From Gammaproteobacteria bacterium (lineage in GTDB: Bacteria > Pseudomonadota > Gammaproteobacteria > DRLM01): a DNA stretch of 47,706 nt. Every line of letters starts with the position of its first letter. The first letter of the stretch is position 1. The DNA is taken from contig DRLM01000062.1 in NCBI GenBank assembly GCA_011375345.1, forward strand, positions 1-47,706, in the 5' to 3' direction. Below the pieces are notes generated by a model. It saw only the letters and a list, made by a program, of their open reading frames with translations. It had not been told where the DNA came from and searched no databases. Shown here in pieces: positions 30,998-39,775 of the stretch. A program made the position numbers and the translations under genes.

Positions 30998-31037
30998 GCA
31001 AAAACGGGAAAGACCCGGCCGCCCCACTGCGGCCGGG
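30998..31037 (-). terminator. Hairpin between hflC and DUF2065
   Basis: On the minus strand, CCCGGCCGC pairs with GCGGCCGGG around AGTGGG, followed by TCTTTCCCGTTTTT. It may be a partial terminator lowering expression of DUF2065-hisZ-purA compared with hfl genes. Confidence 0.5.
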
Positions 31038-31056
31038 ATTATAGCAGATGCAGCCC

Positions 31057-31950
31057 CTATGGCTGCGGCGCGGCCGGCACCGTGGCCCGCTGCTGGTTAA
31101 AGTATTTGAAAAAGTCCGCCTTGGGGTCGATGACCAACACGTCGTTGGCCGAATTGAAGGTATTGCGATAGGCCTGCAAGCTCCGGTAGAAGGAAAAGAA
31201 CTCCCTGTCCTGATCAAAGGCGGCAGCGTAAATTTCCGCCGCTTTCGCATCCCCTTCACCGCGGGCCCGCTCGGCATCACGATAGGCGTTGGCGACAATT
31301 TCCGTGCGCCGCCGGTCGGCGTCCGCGCGAATCCGCTCCGCCTCCTCGGACCCTTCCGAGCGCAGCTCTCTGGCCACGCGGGAACGCTCCGCCTCCATCC
31401 GGCGGTATACGGCTTCGCTGACCGCTTCCGGCAAATCAATTCGTTTCAAGCGGACGTCCACCAGTTTGATGCCAAACTCCTGCGCCTGTTTGTTGGCGTT
31501 GACCGTTACCAAATTCATGATCATGGAACGCTCGCCGGACACCACTTCCTGAATAGTGCGCTTGCCAAACTCGCCCCGCAGGCTGTCCTTGATAATCTGC
31601 GACAGACGCAGGGCGCCCTGACGCTCGTCACCACCCGCCGCCTTGTAAAAGGCGGCGACATCGGCAATACGCCATTTCACGAAGGCATCCACGATGACGT
31701 TTTTCTTCTCACTGGTCAGGTAGCGCTCGGACTCCACGTCCAAGGTCAGTATCCGTGAATCAAAAGTGCGGACATTGTTGATGAACGGCACTTTGAAATG
31801 CAGCCCCGGTTCGTAGTCTGTGCGGACAATCTCACCCAAACGAAGCAAAACGGCCTTTTCAGTTTCCTTGACGGTGAACACGGAAAACCCGGCAATCACC
31901 AGCAGCAGAACCGCCGCCAGCACACCGAGGGATTTCATCTGTTGTGACAT
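31057..31950 (-). CDS. hflC: Protease modulator HflC
   Basis: A 297-residue membrane protein with one N-terminal helix (SLGVLAAVLLLVIAGFSVF), followed by an SPFH/band-7 domain (KAVLLRLGEIVRTDYEPGLHFKVPF) and a helical region. With HflK it forms a large periplasmic cage around the FtsH protease. The ATG at 31950 starts two bases after the hflK stop; a TTG two codons upstream is less likely. Confidence 0.95.
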   Translation of the reverse strand: MSQQMKSLGVLAAVLLLVIAGFSVFTVKETEKAVLLRLGEIVRTDYEPGLHFKVPFINNVRTFDSRILTLDVESERYLTSEKKNVIVDAFVKWRIADVAAFYKAAGGDERQGALRLSQIIKDSLRGEFGKRTIQEVVSGERSMIMNLVTVNANKQAQEFGIKLVDVRLKRIDLPEAVSEAVYRRMEAERSRVARELRSEGSEEAERIRADADRRRTEIVANAYRDAERARGEGDAKAAEIYAAAFDQDREFFSFYRSLQAYRNTFNSANDVLVIDPKADFFKYFNQQRATVPAAPQP

Positions 31951-31952
31951 GA

Positions 31953-33179
31953 TCAACGTACCTCCCGGCTGAGGCCGCGGGAGCTGCGGCTGCTGCTGCG
32001 CGGCTGCGACGAAGAAGGATGCTCCTCCATCAAGGTGGCCGGCGCCATGCGGACCGGCGCAACCGGCGGGGCGGCCGCGGTGTCATCAGGCGCAGACTTG
32101 CCCAGCTGATCCAGCGGCAGGTAGAGCAGGTTGTTGCTGTTCTCCACATCCACCACGATTTTGCTGGACCGGGTCAGCACCGATTCCAGGGTTTCCAGAT
32201 ACAGACGCTCGCGGGTGACATCGGGCGCTTTTTTGTATTCCGCCAACACCTGGGTGAAGCGGCTGGCATTACCTTCGGATTCGGCGACCACCCTGGCCCG
32301 ATAGGCGTTGGCATCTTCGATGATACGTGCCGCTTCACCACGCGCTTTGGGTATCACTTCATTGGCGTATGCCTCAGCCTGCTTGATGAAGCGTTCCCGG
32401 TCTTCACGCGCGCGAATGGCATCGTTGAACGCTTCCTGCACCGGCTCGGGCGGCTGGGCGTCCTGCAGATTCACGCTGGTGACCAGCAAGCCGGTACGAT
32501 AGCGGTCAAGAATGGCCTGCGCCACTTCCTGGGTGCGCGCCGCCACGGCCGCGCGGCCTTCACCCACCACGAAATCCATTTTGTTCTTGCCCACCACCTC
32601 ACGAATGGCGCTTTCCGCGGCCTTGCGCAGGGTCAGGTCCGGACCACGGTCCCGGAACAGGTAGTCGGCGGGGTCTTTCACTTTGTATTGCACCGCCAGT
32701 TTGATGTCGACGATGTTTTCATCCTGCGTCAGCATCAGTGACTCGTTCAATACCGAACTGGCCTGGCGTCCCTCGGCCCGATAACCGATCTCCAGGGTGC
32801 GAATCTGATCAACGTCGACGCGGGTGACGGTTTCAATGGGACGAGGCAGGCGGATGTTGGGACCGGGCTGCAAGGTGGCCACATACTTTCCAAAACGCTG
32901 CACCACGCCACGCTCGGCGGGCTGGATAATGTATACGGAGTCGTAGGCCACCCACCCCAGCACGACCACCGCGAGCAGCGCCCCCACCCCGGCGACAGCG
33001 CCCTTGGGTGCACCCCCGCCGCCGCTCCTGCCGCCGCCGGCCCCGCCGCCACCGAACAGGCCCTTCAGCTTTTGTTGCAGCTTGCGTATCGCCTCATCCA
33101 GATCTGGCGGGCCTTGATCCTGTTTGCGGCTGCCCCAGGGATCTTTGTCATCGGGGCCACCCGGCTCATTCCAGGCCAT
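31953..33179 (-). CDS. hflK: FtsH protease activity modulator HflK
   Basis: A 408-residue partner of HflC. Order: a polar N-terminus with a glycine-rich stretch (GLFGGGGAGGGRSGGGGA), a transmembrane helix (VGALLAVVVLGWVAYDSVYII), the SPFH domain (GVVQRFGKYVATLQPGPNIRLPRPIE) and a long helical C-terminus with the family segment GEAARIIEDANAYRARVVAESEG. The tail is serine- and arginine-rich. It is tightly coupled to hflC. Confidence 0.95.
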   Translation of the reverse strand: MAWNEPGGPDDKDPWGSRKQDQGPPDLDEAIRKLQQKLKGLFGGGGAGGGRSGGGGAPKGAVAGVGALLAVVVLGWVAYDSVYIIQPAERGVVQRFGKYVATLQPGPNIRLPRPIETVTRVDVDQIRTLEIGYRAEGRQASSVLNESLMLTQDENIVDIKLAVQYKVKDPADYLFRDRGPDLTLRKAAESAIREVVGKNKMDFVVGEGRAAVAARTQEVAQAILDRYRTGLLVTSVNLQDAQPPEPVQEAFNDAIRAREDRERFIKQAEAYANEVIPKARGEAARIIEDANAYRARVVAESEGNASRFTQVLAEYKKAPDVTRERLYLETLESVLTRSSKIVVDVENSNNLLYLPLDQLGKSAPDDTAAAPPVAPVRMAPATLMEEHPSSSQPRSSSRSSRGLSREVR

Positions 33180-33230
33180 TCCTTCACTCCGTTTTACGTT
33201 GTGTGAACTGAGTAGGTCATTGTAGGAGGC

Positions 33231-34586
33231 TTAGCGGCCGTTTCGCAACAACCGGGGTGCTGCGCAAGCGGCTTGTTCCCCCCTCTCGCGCGCGCACTGC
33301 CAGTTCATGCACAGCTTGTCGATATCTTGCGGCCAGGCCTCTATTTCCACCCACCATCCCCCCTGGGCAGATTCCTCTTCTCCACGAACCCACGCCTTTT
33401 CATAAAGCTGCGCACGCACTTTACCCGCACTGGGCGGAAGGTAAATCCGGGCGCACGCTTTCTTTGGCGCCGGACCGTGGGCTTTTTCCGCAAACTGAAG
33501 GTGCTCCGCTATGGCTTCAAGCAACTCCAGCCCACCTTCTCCCGTGACTGCCGACACCCAAATCCGGCGCACGCGGCCCGCCTCGTCCCTGTCGACACGG
33601 GCACCTTGCCGTGGCAGGCAATCTATCTTGTTGAACACTTCGATACAGGGCAGGGCGCCGGCATCGATTTCATCCAATACCGTACGCACCTGATCAATGC
33701 GGGCCTGGCGCTCCGTGTCGGTCACGTCGATGACGTGCAGCAACAAATCGGCCTCGCGGGTCTGCTCCAGGGTGGAGCGAAACGCGGCCACCAGGCTGTG
33801 GGGCAGATGTCGGATGAATCCGACGGTATCCGCCAGAATGACCGGCTGCCCACCCGGCAGTTCCACCCGGCGCAGCGTGGGATCCAAAGTGGCGAACAAC
33901 AGGTCCGCCGCATAGGCGCCTGCCTTGGTCAGACGGTTGAACAGGGTGGATTTACCGGCATTGGTATAACCCACCAGTGACACGGTGGGTACGCCAGCTC
34001 TGCGTCGGGCCCGCCGTTGTTCACCCCGTTGGCGGCGGACTTTGTCCAGACGCTTGTTGAGCTGTTTGATGCGCTGACCGATCAGACGACGATCGGTTTC
34101 AAGCTGGGTTTCACCGGGACCGCGCAAGCCGATACCGCCTTTTTGCCGTTCCAGGTGTGTCCAGCCGCGCACCAGCCGCGTGGACAAGTGACGGAGCTGG
34201 GCCAACTCGACCTGCAGTTTGCCTTCAAAGGAGGTGGCGCGCTGGGCGAAGATATCCAATATAAGCCCCGTCCGGTCCACCACCCGGCATTTGAACAGGC
34301 GTTCGAGGTTGCGTTCCTGGGTGGGGGAAAGCGTGTGATTGAACACCACCAGCTCTGCGCCATGGTCAGCGACCTGCTGTTGGATCTCCGCGGCCTTTCC
34401 CTGGCCGACGAAGAATCTGGCGTCCGGCACCCGCCGCCTCGCCGCAATCAGGGCGACGGACTCAGCACCGGCCGAACGAATCAGCTCTAGAAACTCACTG
34501 CAATCCTCCCTTGCTTGCGCAACTTGCAGGTCAACATGCACGAGCACGGCGCGCTCGCCTGCGCGGGGACGTTCGATAAAATGCAC
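33231..34586 (-). CDS. hflX: Ribosome-associated GTPase HflX
   Basis: A 451-residue GTPase that splits or rescues ribosomes under stress. An N-terminal nucleotide-binding domain precedes the coiled coil (QRIKQLNKRLDKVRRQRGEQRR), then the G domain with G1 GYTNAGKST, G3 DTVGFIRHLPH and G4 NKID. The position between hfq and hflK is the usual one. The distal end is rich in arginine. Confidence 0.95.
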   Translation of the reverse strand: MHFIERPRAGERAVLVHVDLQVAQAREDCSEFLELIRSAGAESVALIAARRRVPDARFFVGQGKAAEIQQQVADHGAELVVFNHTLSPTQERNLERLFKCRVVDRTGLILDIFAQRATSFEGKLQVELAQLRHLSTRLVRGWTHLERQKGGIGLRGPGETQLETDRRLIGQRIKQLNKRLDKVRRQRGEQRRARRRAGVPTVSLVGYTNAGKSTLFNRLTKAGAYAADLLFATLDPTLRRVELPGGQPVILADTVGFIRHLPHSLVAAFRSTLEQTREADLLLHVIDVTDTERQARIDQVRTVLDEIDAGALPCIEVFNKIDCLPRQGARVDRDEAGRVRRIWVSAVTGEGGLELLEAIAEHLQFAEKAHGPAPKKACARIYLPPSAGKVRAQLYEKAWVRGEEESAQGGWWVEIEAWPQDIDKLCMNWQCARERGEQAACAAPRLLRNGR

Positions 34587-34607
34587 GTGTTTCTAGCGCA
34601 CCTCGTA

Positions 34608-34853
34608 TCAGCTGTTGCCCGGGCTGTCTTCCGCCGGAATGTGGATCTTCACCGGGCGGGACGGGACAACGGTGGAAATCGCGTGTTTGTAAACCATCTG
34701 GCTGACGCTGTTTTTCAGCAGCACGGCGAACTGGTCGAAAGACTCCACCTGCCCCTGCAGCTTGATACCGTTCACCAGATAGATCGACACGGGAACTTTT
34801 TCTTTTCGTAAGGTGTTCAAAAAAGGGTCTTGGAGAAATTGCCCTTTACTCAT
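34608..34853 (-). CDS. hfq: RNA chaperone Hfq
   Basis: An 81-residue Sm-like protein that forms hexamers and pairs small RNAs with mRNAs. It carries [29 protein letters not shown], the Sm1 motif with [20 protein letters not shown] and the Sm2 YKHAIST. The C-terminal tail is short (PAEDSPGNS). AGGAG eight bases upstream supports the start. Confidence 0.97.
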   Translation of the reverse strand: MSKGQFLQDPFLNTLRKEKVPVSIYLVNGIKLQGQVESFDQFAVLLKNSVSQMVYKHAISTVVPSRPVKIHIPAEDSPGNS

Positions 34854-34978
34854 AACCGGGTCTCCTGAAATTATCCTTCTTGTAAGCGAAATTGGGTTGG
34901 TTGTATCGGCAGGAAGAAACCCGCTGGTTACCCTCCCTGCTTAACATGACAAGAGTAGCATATTCCCAGGGGCAACTC

Positions 34979-35911
34979 TCAAAGAATCTTCCCCAGACAG
35001 GCCGCAACCCGCTCGGCAAGTGCAGGGTCTGCACTGTCAAAGTGGTGCAACCCCCGCTCCCGCCGCAGCCAGGTCAATTGCCGCTTGGCCAGTTGACGGG
35101 TGGCGATGACGGCGCCGGCGACCGCTTCCTCGCGGCTGCTGTCACCGGCAAGATGGCGCCACAATTGACGGTAGCCCACGCAGCGTATGGCCGGCAGGCC
35201 CGGATGCAGGTCACCGCGGTGATAGAGACCACGGACCTCTTCCAGCAGGCCCTGCGCCATCATGGCTTGAAAACGCTGCGCAATCCGGGCGCGCAGGATA
35301 TGGCGTTCGCCGGGGATCAGGGCCAGCTTCGCGACCTGGAAAGGCAAGGGCGCTTGCGCGGAGTGCGCACACAGTTCTGTGAGCGTGCGCCCGGACAGCG
35401 CAAAGACCTCCAGCGCCCGCTGAATACGCTGGGGGTCGTTGGGGTGAATGCGCCCTGCGGCTTGGGGGTCCACATCCCGCAAGCGGCGGTGCAGCGCCTC
35501 CCAGCCCACCTCGGCGGCCTCAGCGGCGAGACGGGCGCGCACTGTTTCATCAGCCGTGGGCAGGGGAGCCAGGCCCCGCTCGAGGGCGCGGAAATACAGC
35601 ATGGTGCCCCCCACCAGCAGCGGAATCCGCCCGGCACGGGTGATGGCCTCCATTTCGCGGCGGGCATCGGCCGCGAACCGGGCGGCCGAATAGCGTTGCG
35701 CGGGGTCGCGGATATCGATCAGGCGGTGGGGTGCGACGCGGAGCGTTTCGGCATCGGGCTTGGCGGTGCCGATGTCCATCCCCCGATAGATCATGGCGGA
35801 ATCCACGCTGATGATGTCACAGGGAAAACGCTGTACCAGCGCCAGAGCCAGCGCGGTCTTGCCCACAGCCGTTGGACCCATAAGAAAGATGGCGGGAGGA
35901 AGTGATGTCAC
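34979..35911 (-). CDS. miaA: tRNA dimethylallyltransferase MiaA
   Basis: A 310-residue enzyme that prenylates A37 of tRNAs reading UNN codons. Visible motifs are the P-loop [27 protein letters not shown], and [16 protein letters not shown]. The start is GTG at 35911, without a strong ribosome binding site. It heads the hfq cluster, with 125 bp to hfq. The gene before it is a lipoprotein, not mutL as in many relatives. Confidence 0.95.
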   Translation of the reverse strand: MTSLPPAIFLMGPTAVGKTALALALVQRFPCDIISVDSAMIYRGMDIGTAKPDAETLRVAPHRLIDIRDPAQRYSAARFAADARREMEAITRAGRIPLLVGGTMLYFRALERGLAPLPTADETVRARLAAEAAEVGWEALHRRLRDVDPQAAGRIHPNDPQRIQRALEVFALSGRTLTELCAHSAQAPLPFQVAKLALIPGERHILRARIAQRFQAMMAQGLLEEVRGLYHRGDLHPGLPAIRCVGYRQLWRHLAGDSSREEAVAGAVIATRQLAKRQLTWLRRERGLHHFDSADPALAERVAACLGKIL

Positions 35912-35956
35912 GGGAATTCAGGTGGAATCCGCTGCTGACCCTGGTAACGGGACCGC

Positions 35957-36970
35957 TCAATGCGCGCCGGCAAATTCCAGCAGGGTGTCCCGCAAGCCGC
36001 TTCGGATCAACGCCGTGGCCGCCGCCACCGCCCGCTGCCGCGCCAGCTCCCGCCGGGTGGCCGATTCTTTGATGGGCCAGCTCCGGCGGCCGCGCACCGC
36101 ACCGGCGGCATCCCGCAACACCAGATCCAGGGAACCGGCCAACCAGTACCACCCCTCTCTGAGCCCGAGGTCCCGCCAGCTCAGCTTGGCTTCCACCACG
36201 TAAGCCGCCGCCCCCCCGGAGCGGGCCAGAAACCCCGCCTCCGCCAGGGCTCCCGCCAGGGCCTGTTCCACCACCCCCGGGGCACGGCCGCTGGCCACGG
36301 GCGCCACGGTAATGCGGCCGGCCAGCCCGGTGAGGCGGGTTTGCAGCTGCTGGTGCGTCCATGGCGCCGGGATGCCCAACCCCGTCTGATCCACCACACG
36401 CAGCATCGACTGGGTCCGGCCCCGCTCCTCCTGGGCGGCCACCGCCCTGGCAGTCCAGGCGATTTTCCTCAGCATATCATTCTCGCTCTCAGCACTGGCC
36501 AGGTAACGCTGCGTCACCTCGTCCAGAGCATGAATTTTTTCCGCCAGCGCCGTTTCCGCTTTACGCCGTTCCAAGACCGCCAGGGCATAGTACCGGCGGG
36601 CAGCGCGGTCATGCCAGCTTTCCGCGATGGTGACACCGCTCAGCACGCCCTCGGTGCGCGTGCGCACACTGCTGCTGGCGGCACTGCTGTGCCGGGTCGC
36701 CCCCTGGGACGGCCGCTCGACCCTTTCCACAAAGCGGCTTTCCTCCCTCACCTCCACGCGGAAGATCTTCGCCAGATCGGCCCGGGCCCGGTCTTGGGCT
36801 TCGTCCAGGGTATCGCCACTGCCCACCCCTGTCAGATACAGGCCGGCGGAATAGCGGCCGGGCCCGCCGTCCACCCAGCCGGGTCTGCCAGTGGTTTTCG
36901 TGGCCGCGACGCAGGCACTGATCAAGAGGGGCAACAGCAAAACCACCAAGTGCTTGTTTATTCGCTTCAT
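35957..36970 (-). CDS. LPP20-like lipoprotein
   Basis: A 337-residue predicted lipoprotein. The signal peptide MKRINKHLVVLLLPLLISAC ends with a lipobox cysteine at 20. The next part (VGSGDTLDEAQDRARADLAKIFRVEVREES) resembles the LPP20 domain, which is found in FlgP-type and other outer-membrane lipoproteins. A second module from about residue 200 (LQTRLTGLAGRITVAPV and beyond) resembles the repeated beta-helical part of the same group. It overlaps the upstream COG3014 gene by four bases, so they are coupled. Function unknown. Confidence 0.75.
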   Translation of the reverse strand: MKRINKHLVVLLLPLLISACVAATKTTGRPGWVDGGPGRYSAGLYLTGVGSGDTLDEAQDRARADLAKIFRVEVREESRFVERVERPSQGATRHSSAASSSVRTRTEGVLSGVTIAESWHDRAARRYYALAVLERRKAETALAEKIHALDEVTQRYLASAESENDMLRKIAWTARAVAAQEERGRTQSMLRVVDQTGLGIPAPWTHQQLQTRLTGLAGRITVAPVASGRAPGVVEQALAGALAEAGFLARSGGAAAYVVEAKLSWRDLGLREGWYWLAGSLDLVLRDAAGAVRGRRSWPIKESATRRELARQRAVAAATALIRSGLRDTLLEFAGAH

Positions 36971-38331
36971 TGGCCTCTCCGGCGGCCCTGCAGGCGCAAA
37001 TCGATGACGGTTCTGGGGGGCGGGCCGCCCGTGGGCCGCAAATCCGCCACTGATACGACGTGCACACCGAAAAAACGCTTTCGGCCGGCGGTGACCGTGA
37101 CCCCTTTGAACACCCGCCGGGCTTCTCCATCGTCGCGCCACGACAGCGTGACATCATAGCGGCCGGGGGCAAGGGGCAGGCGCGCCATGAAAATCCGGTT
37201 GGGCAGGGTGGACCAGCTCCGGGTGTCCGCCCGCTCACTGACCAGGCCGGCGATGTTGATGGCAGCGCCCAGCAACGGGCCGCCGTCTTCTTCCGCCTTT
37301 TTCGCCGCTTGGTACTTGGCCACGGCCCGGGCCACCGCGCGGGCGGTGATGGCAGGCATGTTCCGCTCCAGGGCCTGCACGGCCAGGGTGTTTACATCCA
37401 CCATCATTTCCGCCGGCGCCGTGGCACCGGCGGCGCCCACCCGGGCGGCGGCAACGGCGGCGCGGCGGGTCTCCACATAGGGCAGGGCGACGCTCACCAG
37501 GCGACCGGCGCCGCTGTAGACCGGCACCACCACGTCCCGCTTCACCGGTGCCAGGCCGGCGCACAGGAAAACCACGACTTCGCCCCCCGCCAGCGCGGCA
37601 TCCGCCCCGGCCGCCACCGCGTCACCGAAGCGGCGGCGGTAATCCTGCCATTCCGCCTCCCGCCCCAGTTGTCGGGTCAAGCGCAGCAGATCGCGCTGAA
37701 GATAAAGGGGCACGCCGCCACCGGCGCGGCTGTAGGCCTGGTAACTTTTCCGGTAGGCGATAAGGGCATCATCCCATTCATGCAGCGACTCATAGATCAA
37801 ACCGGCGAGGTAGCGCGCCACGCCGGCGGCGTCCGGCGCATCCTCGGGAAGCTGCCGCAACAACAGGTCCAGTTGCAATGCTTCCACCCGGGCGTCGGGC
37901 AGGCGGTCCTGCTGCAGGTAATTCAGGGCCTCGAACACGTGTATGAAGACCCGCTCATACGGCTCGCCGGCATAGGCGCGCAACGCGTCGTTCACCGTCA
38001 GGGCGCCGGCCTGCTCGCTGACGCTCAAGGTGGCAAAGTGCTCCGAGAGCCGCTTGGCCGCCTCCAGGGACGCCGTGCTGGCAGCGTAGTCGCCTTTCAT
38101 GCGCTGCAATATGGCCCGGTTGAGCAAAGTGAGCAGCGCGTCACGGCCCTGCTCATCCTCCTCTTCCAGCAGCCTCAAGGCGCGTTCGGGGTGACCGGTG
38201 GCGATCATGCGCTCCATAGTGCCGACCCGGTCGCTGTAGCCGGCGCAGCCCGCCAGGAGCACCATCGCGACGGCGGCCAGCAGGACTCTCACGGCTCTGA
38301 CCACACCAACCAACCGGGCTTGCGCCGGCAC
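36967..38331 (-). CDS. COG3014 family lipoprotein
   Basis: A 454-residue protein with an N-terminal hydrophobic segment ending in LLAGC (lipobox, Cys29), then a helical, TPR-like half (residues about 40-220, with GHPERALRLLEEE and DDALIAYRKSYQAY) and a beta-rich C-terminal half. It fits the COG3014 family, often encoded between LpoB-like and LPP20-like genes. The GTG start at 38331 has no clear ribosome binding site; GTGs at 38304 and 38292 would give a shorter, more usual n-region. It lies nine bases after the LpoB-like gene. Confidence 0.75.
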   Translation of the reverse strand: MPAQARLVGVVRAVRVLLAAVAMVLLAGCAGYSDRVGTMERMIATGHPERALRLLEEEDEQGRDALLTLLNRAILQRMKGDYAASTASLEAAKRLSEHFATLSVSEQAGALTVNDALRAYAGEPYERVFIHVFEALNYLQQDRLPDARVEALQLDLLLRQLPEDAPDAAGVARYLAGLIYESLHEWDDALIAYRKSYQAYSRAGGGVPLYLQRDLLRLTRQLGREAEWQDYRRRFGDAVAAGADAALAGGEVVVFLCAGLAPVKRDVVVPVYSGAGRLVSVALPYVETRRAAVAAARVGAAGATAPAEMMVDVNTLAVQALERNMPAITARAVARAVAKYQAAKKAEEDGGPLLGAAINIAGLVSERADTRSWSTLPNRIFMARLPLAPGRYDVTLSWRDDGEARRVFKGVTVTAGRKRFFGVHVVSVADLRPTGGPPPRTVIDLRLQGRRRGQ

Positions 38332-38340
38332 AGATCGTCA

Positions 38341-38928
38341 TCACGGCCGGAGCTTGGCACCGGTGATATATTTCTTGATTTTCTTCTGACCCACCCAGAC
38401 CTTGCGGTTGTCCGCCAGGCTGATCAGTGTCAGGTCCACCTGGTAAAAACGCACTTGGCGCCTGCCTTCAACATCCACGATGGTGCTGATATCCCCCTTC
38501 AGCATAAAATCCGCGCCCCGCTCCCGCCCCATGGGCTTGCGGGTGACACTGGCGGCATTGAGATCCTGGTCGGCGCGCTCGGCCCGGATATCATCCCGCT
38601 CTTCACGGGAGGCGACAAAATCCACCTTGCCGGAATTGATCAGAGCGCGCTCAATATCGTTAATGAAAGTGACAACATTGATGTGCTCATGACTGAGATT
38701 GCGGATGCCCCCGACAATCACCGCCGGCTGCGCGCCCCGCTCGCGCCTGAATGCCGCCAGCCAATCACGGGACAACAGGTCCGCCACCATTTCCTCGGAA
38801 ACCAGACGGGAATCCGTATCATTCCATGCGCCGCTCAGATCGCGTACCGCTTCCACGTCCAAACGCTCCACCGTGGTGCCACAGGCCGCCAGCAGCAACA
38901 CCCCCGTCAACCATGCCGTCTTTTTCAT
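38341..38928 (-). CDS. Penicillin-binding protein activator LpoB-like lipoprotein
   Basis: A 195-residue lipoprotein (lipobox cysteine at 16 in LLLAACGTT). The mature part resembles COG3417/LpoB: VVGGIRNLSHEHINVVTFINDIERALINSGKVDFV, then RKPMGRERGADFMLKGDIS. In E. coli LpoB reaches through the peptidoglycan to activate PBP1B, but this protein sits with COG3014 and LPP20 genes, a cluster seen in several proteobacteria whose role is not known. GGAGG nine bases upstream supports the start. Confidence 0.8.
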   Translation of the reverse strand: MKKTAWLTGVLLLAACGTTVERLDVEAVRDLSGAWNDTDSRLVSEEMVADLLSRDWLAAFRRERGAQPAVIVGGIRNLSHEHINVVTFINDIERALINSGKVDFVASREERDDIRAERADQDLNAASVTRKPMGRERGADFMLKGDISTIVDVEGRRQVRFYQVDLTLISLADNRKVWVGQKKIKKYITGAKLRP

Positions 38929-39092
38929 TGCCAGCCTCCGTCTGCGCTCCAGGCCACACCCGCTTTTGAGCCGGATCAAGACGCGATGATACACAAATCC
39001 TTTTGCCACCGACGCCGGGAGGATGCTGCCGTCAGGCCGATAAGCTGTCACACTTTCACCACCGGCTTTTCCCCAGCACAGGAGTCATCATT

Positions 39093-39587
39093 GTGACCGT
39101 GGAACTCGACCAATGTTTTCGCCAGATCCGGCTCGCCGTATTCGATTTCGACGGCGTGTTCACCGATAACCGGGTATTCGTCCTGGAAGACGGCCGCGAG
39201 GCAGTGGCCTGCAACCGCTCTGACGGCCTGGGCCTGGAATTGTGTAAAAAAGCCGGCTTCGACATGCTGGTCCTGTCCAAGGAGCGCAACCCGGTGGTCG
39301 GGGCCCGCTGCCGCAAACTGGGCCTGGAATGCATCCAGGGCTGTGAAGACAAAGGCACGCGGCTGCGGCAGGAAGTCGCCGGACGCGGCCTTGTCATGGC
39401 CCAGGTGGCCTATCTGGGCAATGACATCAACGACCTGCCCTGCCTGGAGCAAGTGGGCCTGCCCGCCTGCGTGGCGGACGCCTACCCTGAGGTGATCGAG
39501 CGCTGCGTGTACATCACCCGGCGTGCGGGCGGCCATGGCGCCGTGCGGGAGTTTTGCGACCGGTGGCGGGCAGCCAACAGCGCATAA
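39093..39587 (+). CDS. KdsC-like HAD phosphatase
   Basis: A 164-residue HAD phosphatase of the KdsC type (C0 class, without a cap). Motif I is FDFDGVFTDN, then SDGLGLELCKKAGFDMLVLSKERNPVV and YLGNDINDLPCLEQVGLPACVADAYPEV. Such proteins act on KDO-8-phosphate or N-acylneuraminate-9-phosphate. It is not next to kdsA, kdsD or neu genes, so the substrate is open. GTG at 39093 is chosen because AGGAG lies eight bases upstream. Confidence 0.85.
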   Translation: MTVELDQCFRQIRLAVFDFDGVFTDNRVFVLEDGREAVACNRSDGLGLELCKKAGFDMLVLSKERNPVVGARCRKLGLECIQGCEDKGTRLRQEVAGRGLVMAQVAYLGNDINDLPCLEQVGLPACVADAYPEVIERCVYITRRAGGHGAVREFCDRWRAANSA

Positions 39588-39775
39588 GCCCTCACCGGAC
39601 AGCCACAAGACCGGAAACAGGCTGGACGAAAAACCGACAGCGCGGCAAAGTTGTAAATATCTCTCCGTCGCCTTTCCCGGCCGGGCGGAGCACCGCCGAT
39701 CAGCGGACATCCAACAAAGAGCGTGCACCTACGATGAAATACCCCGCCGCCGTTCTCGGCCCCATTGTTCTTTTT
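39588..39775. other. Gap between the KdsC-like gene and the IS element
   Basis: No gene is certain here. A short open frame starts at 39734 (MKYPAAVLGPIVLF) with a hydrophobic, signal-like beginning and runs straight into the IS. It may be the beginning of a gene interrupted by the insertion, or chance. Confidence 0.3.
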
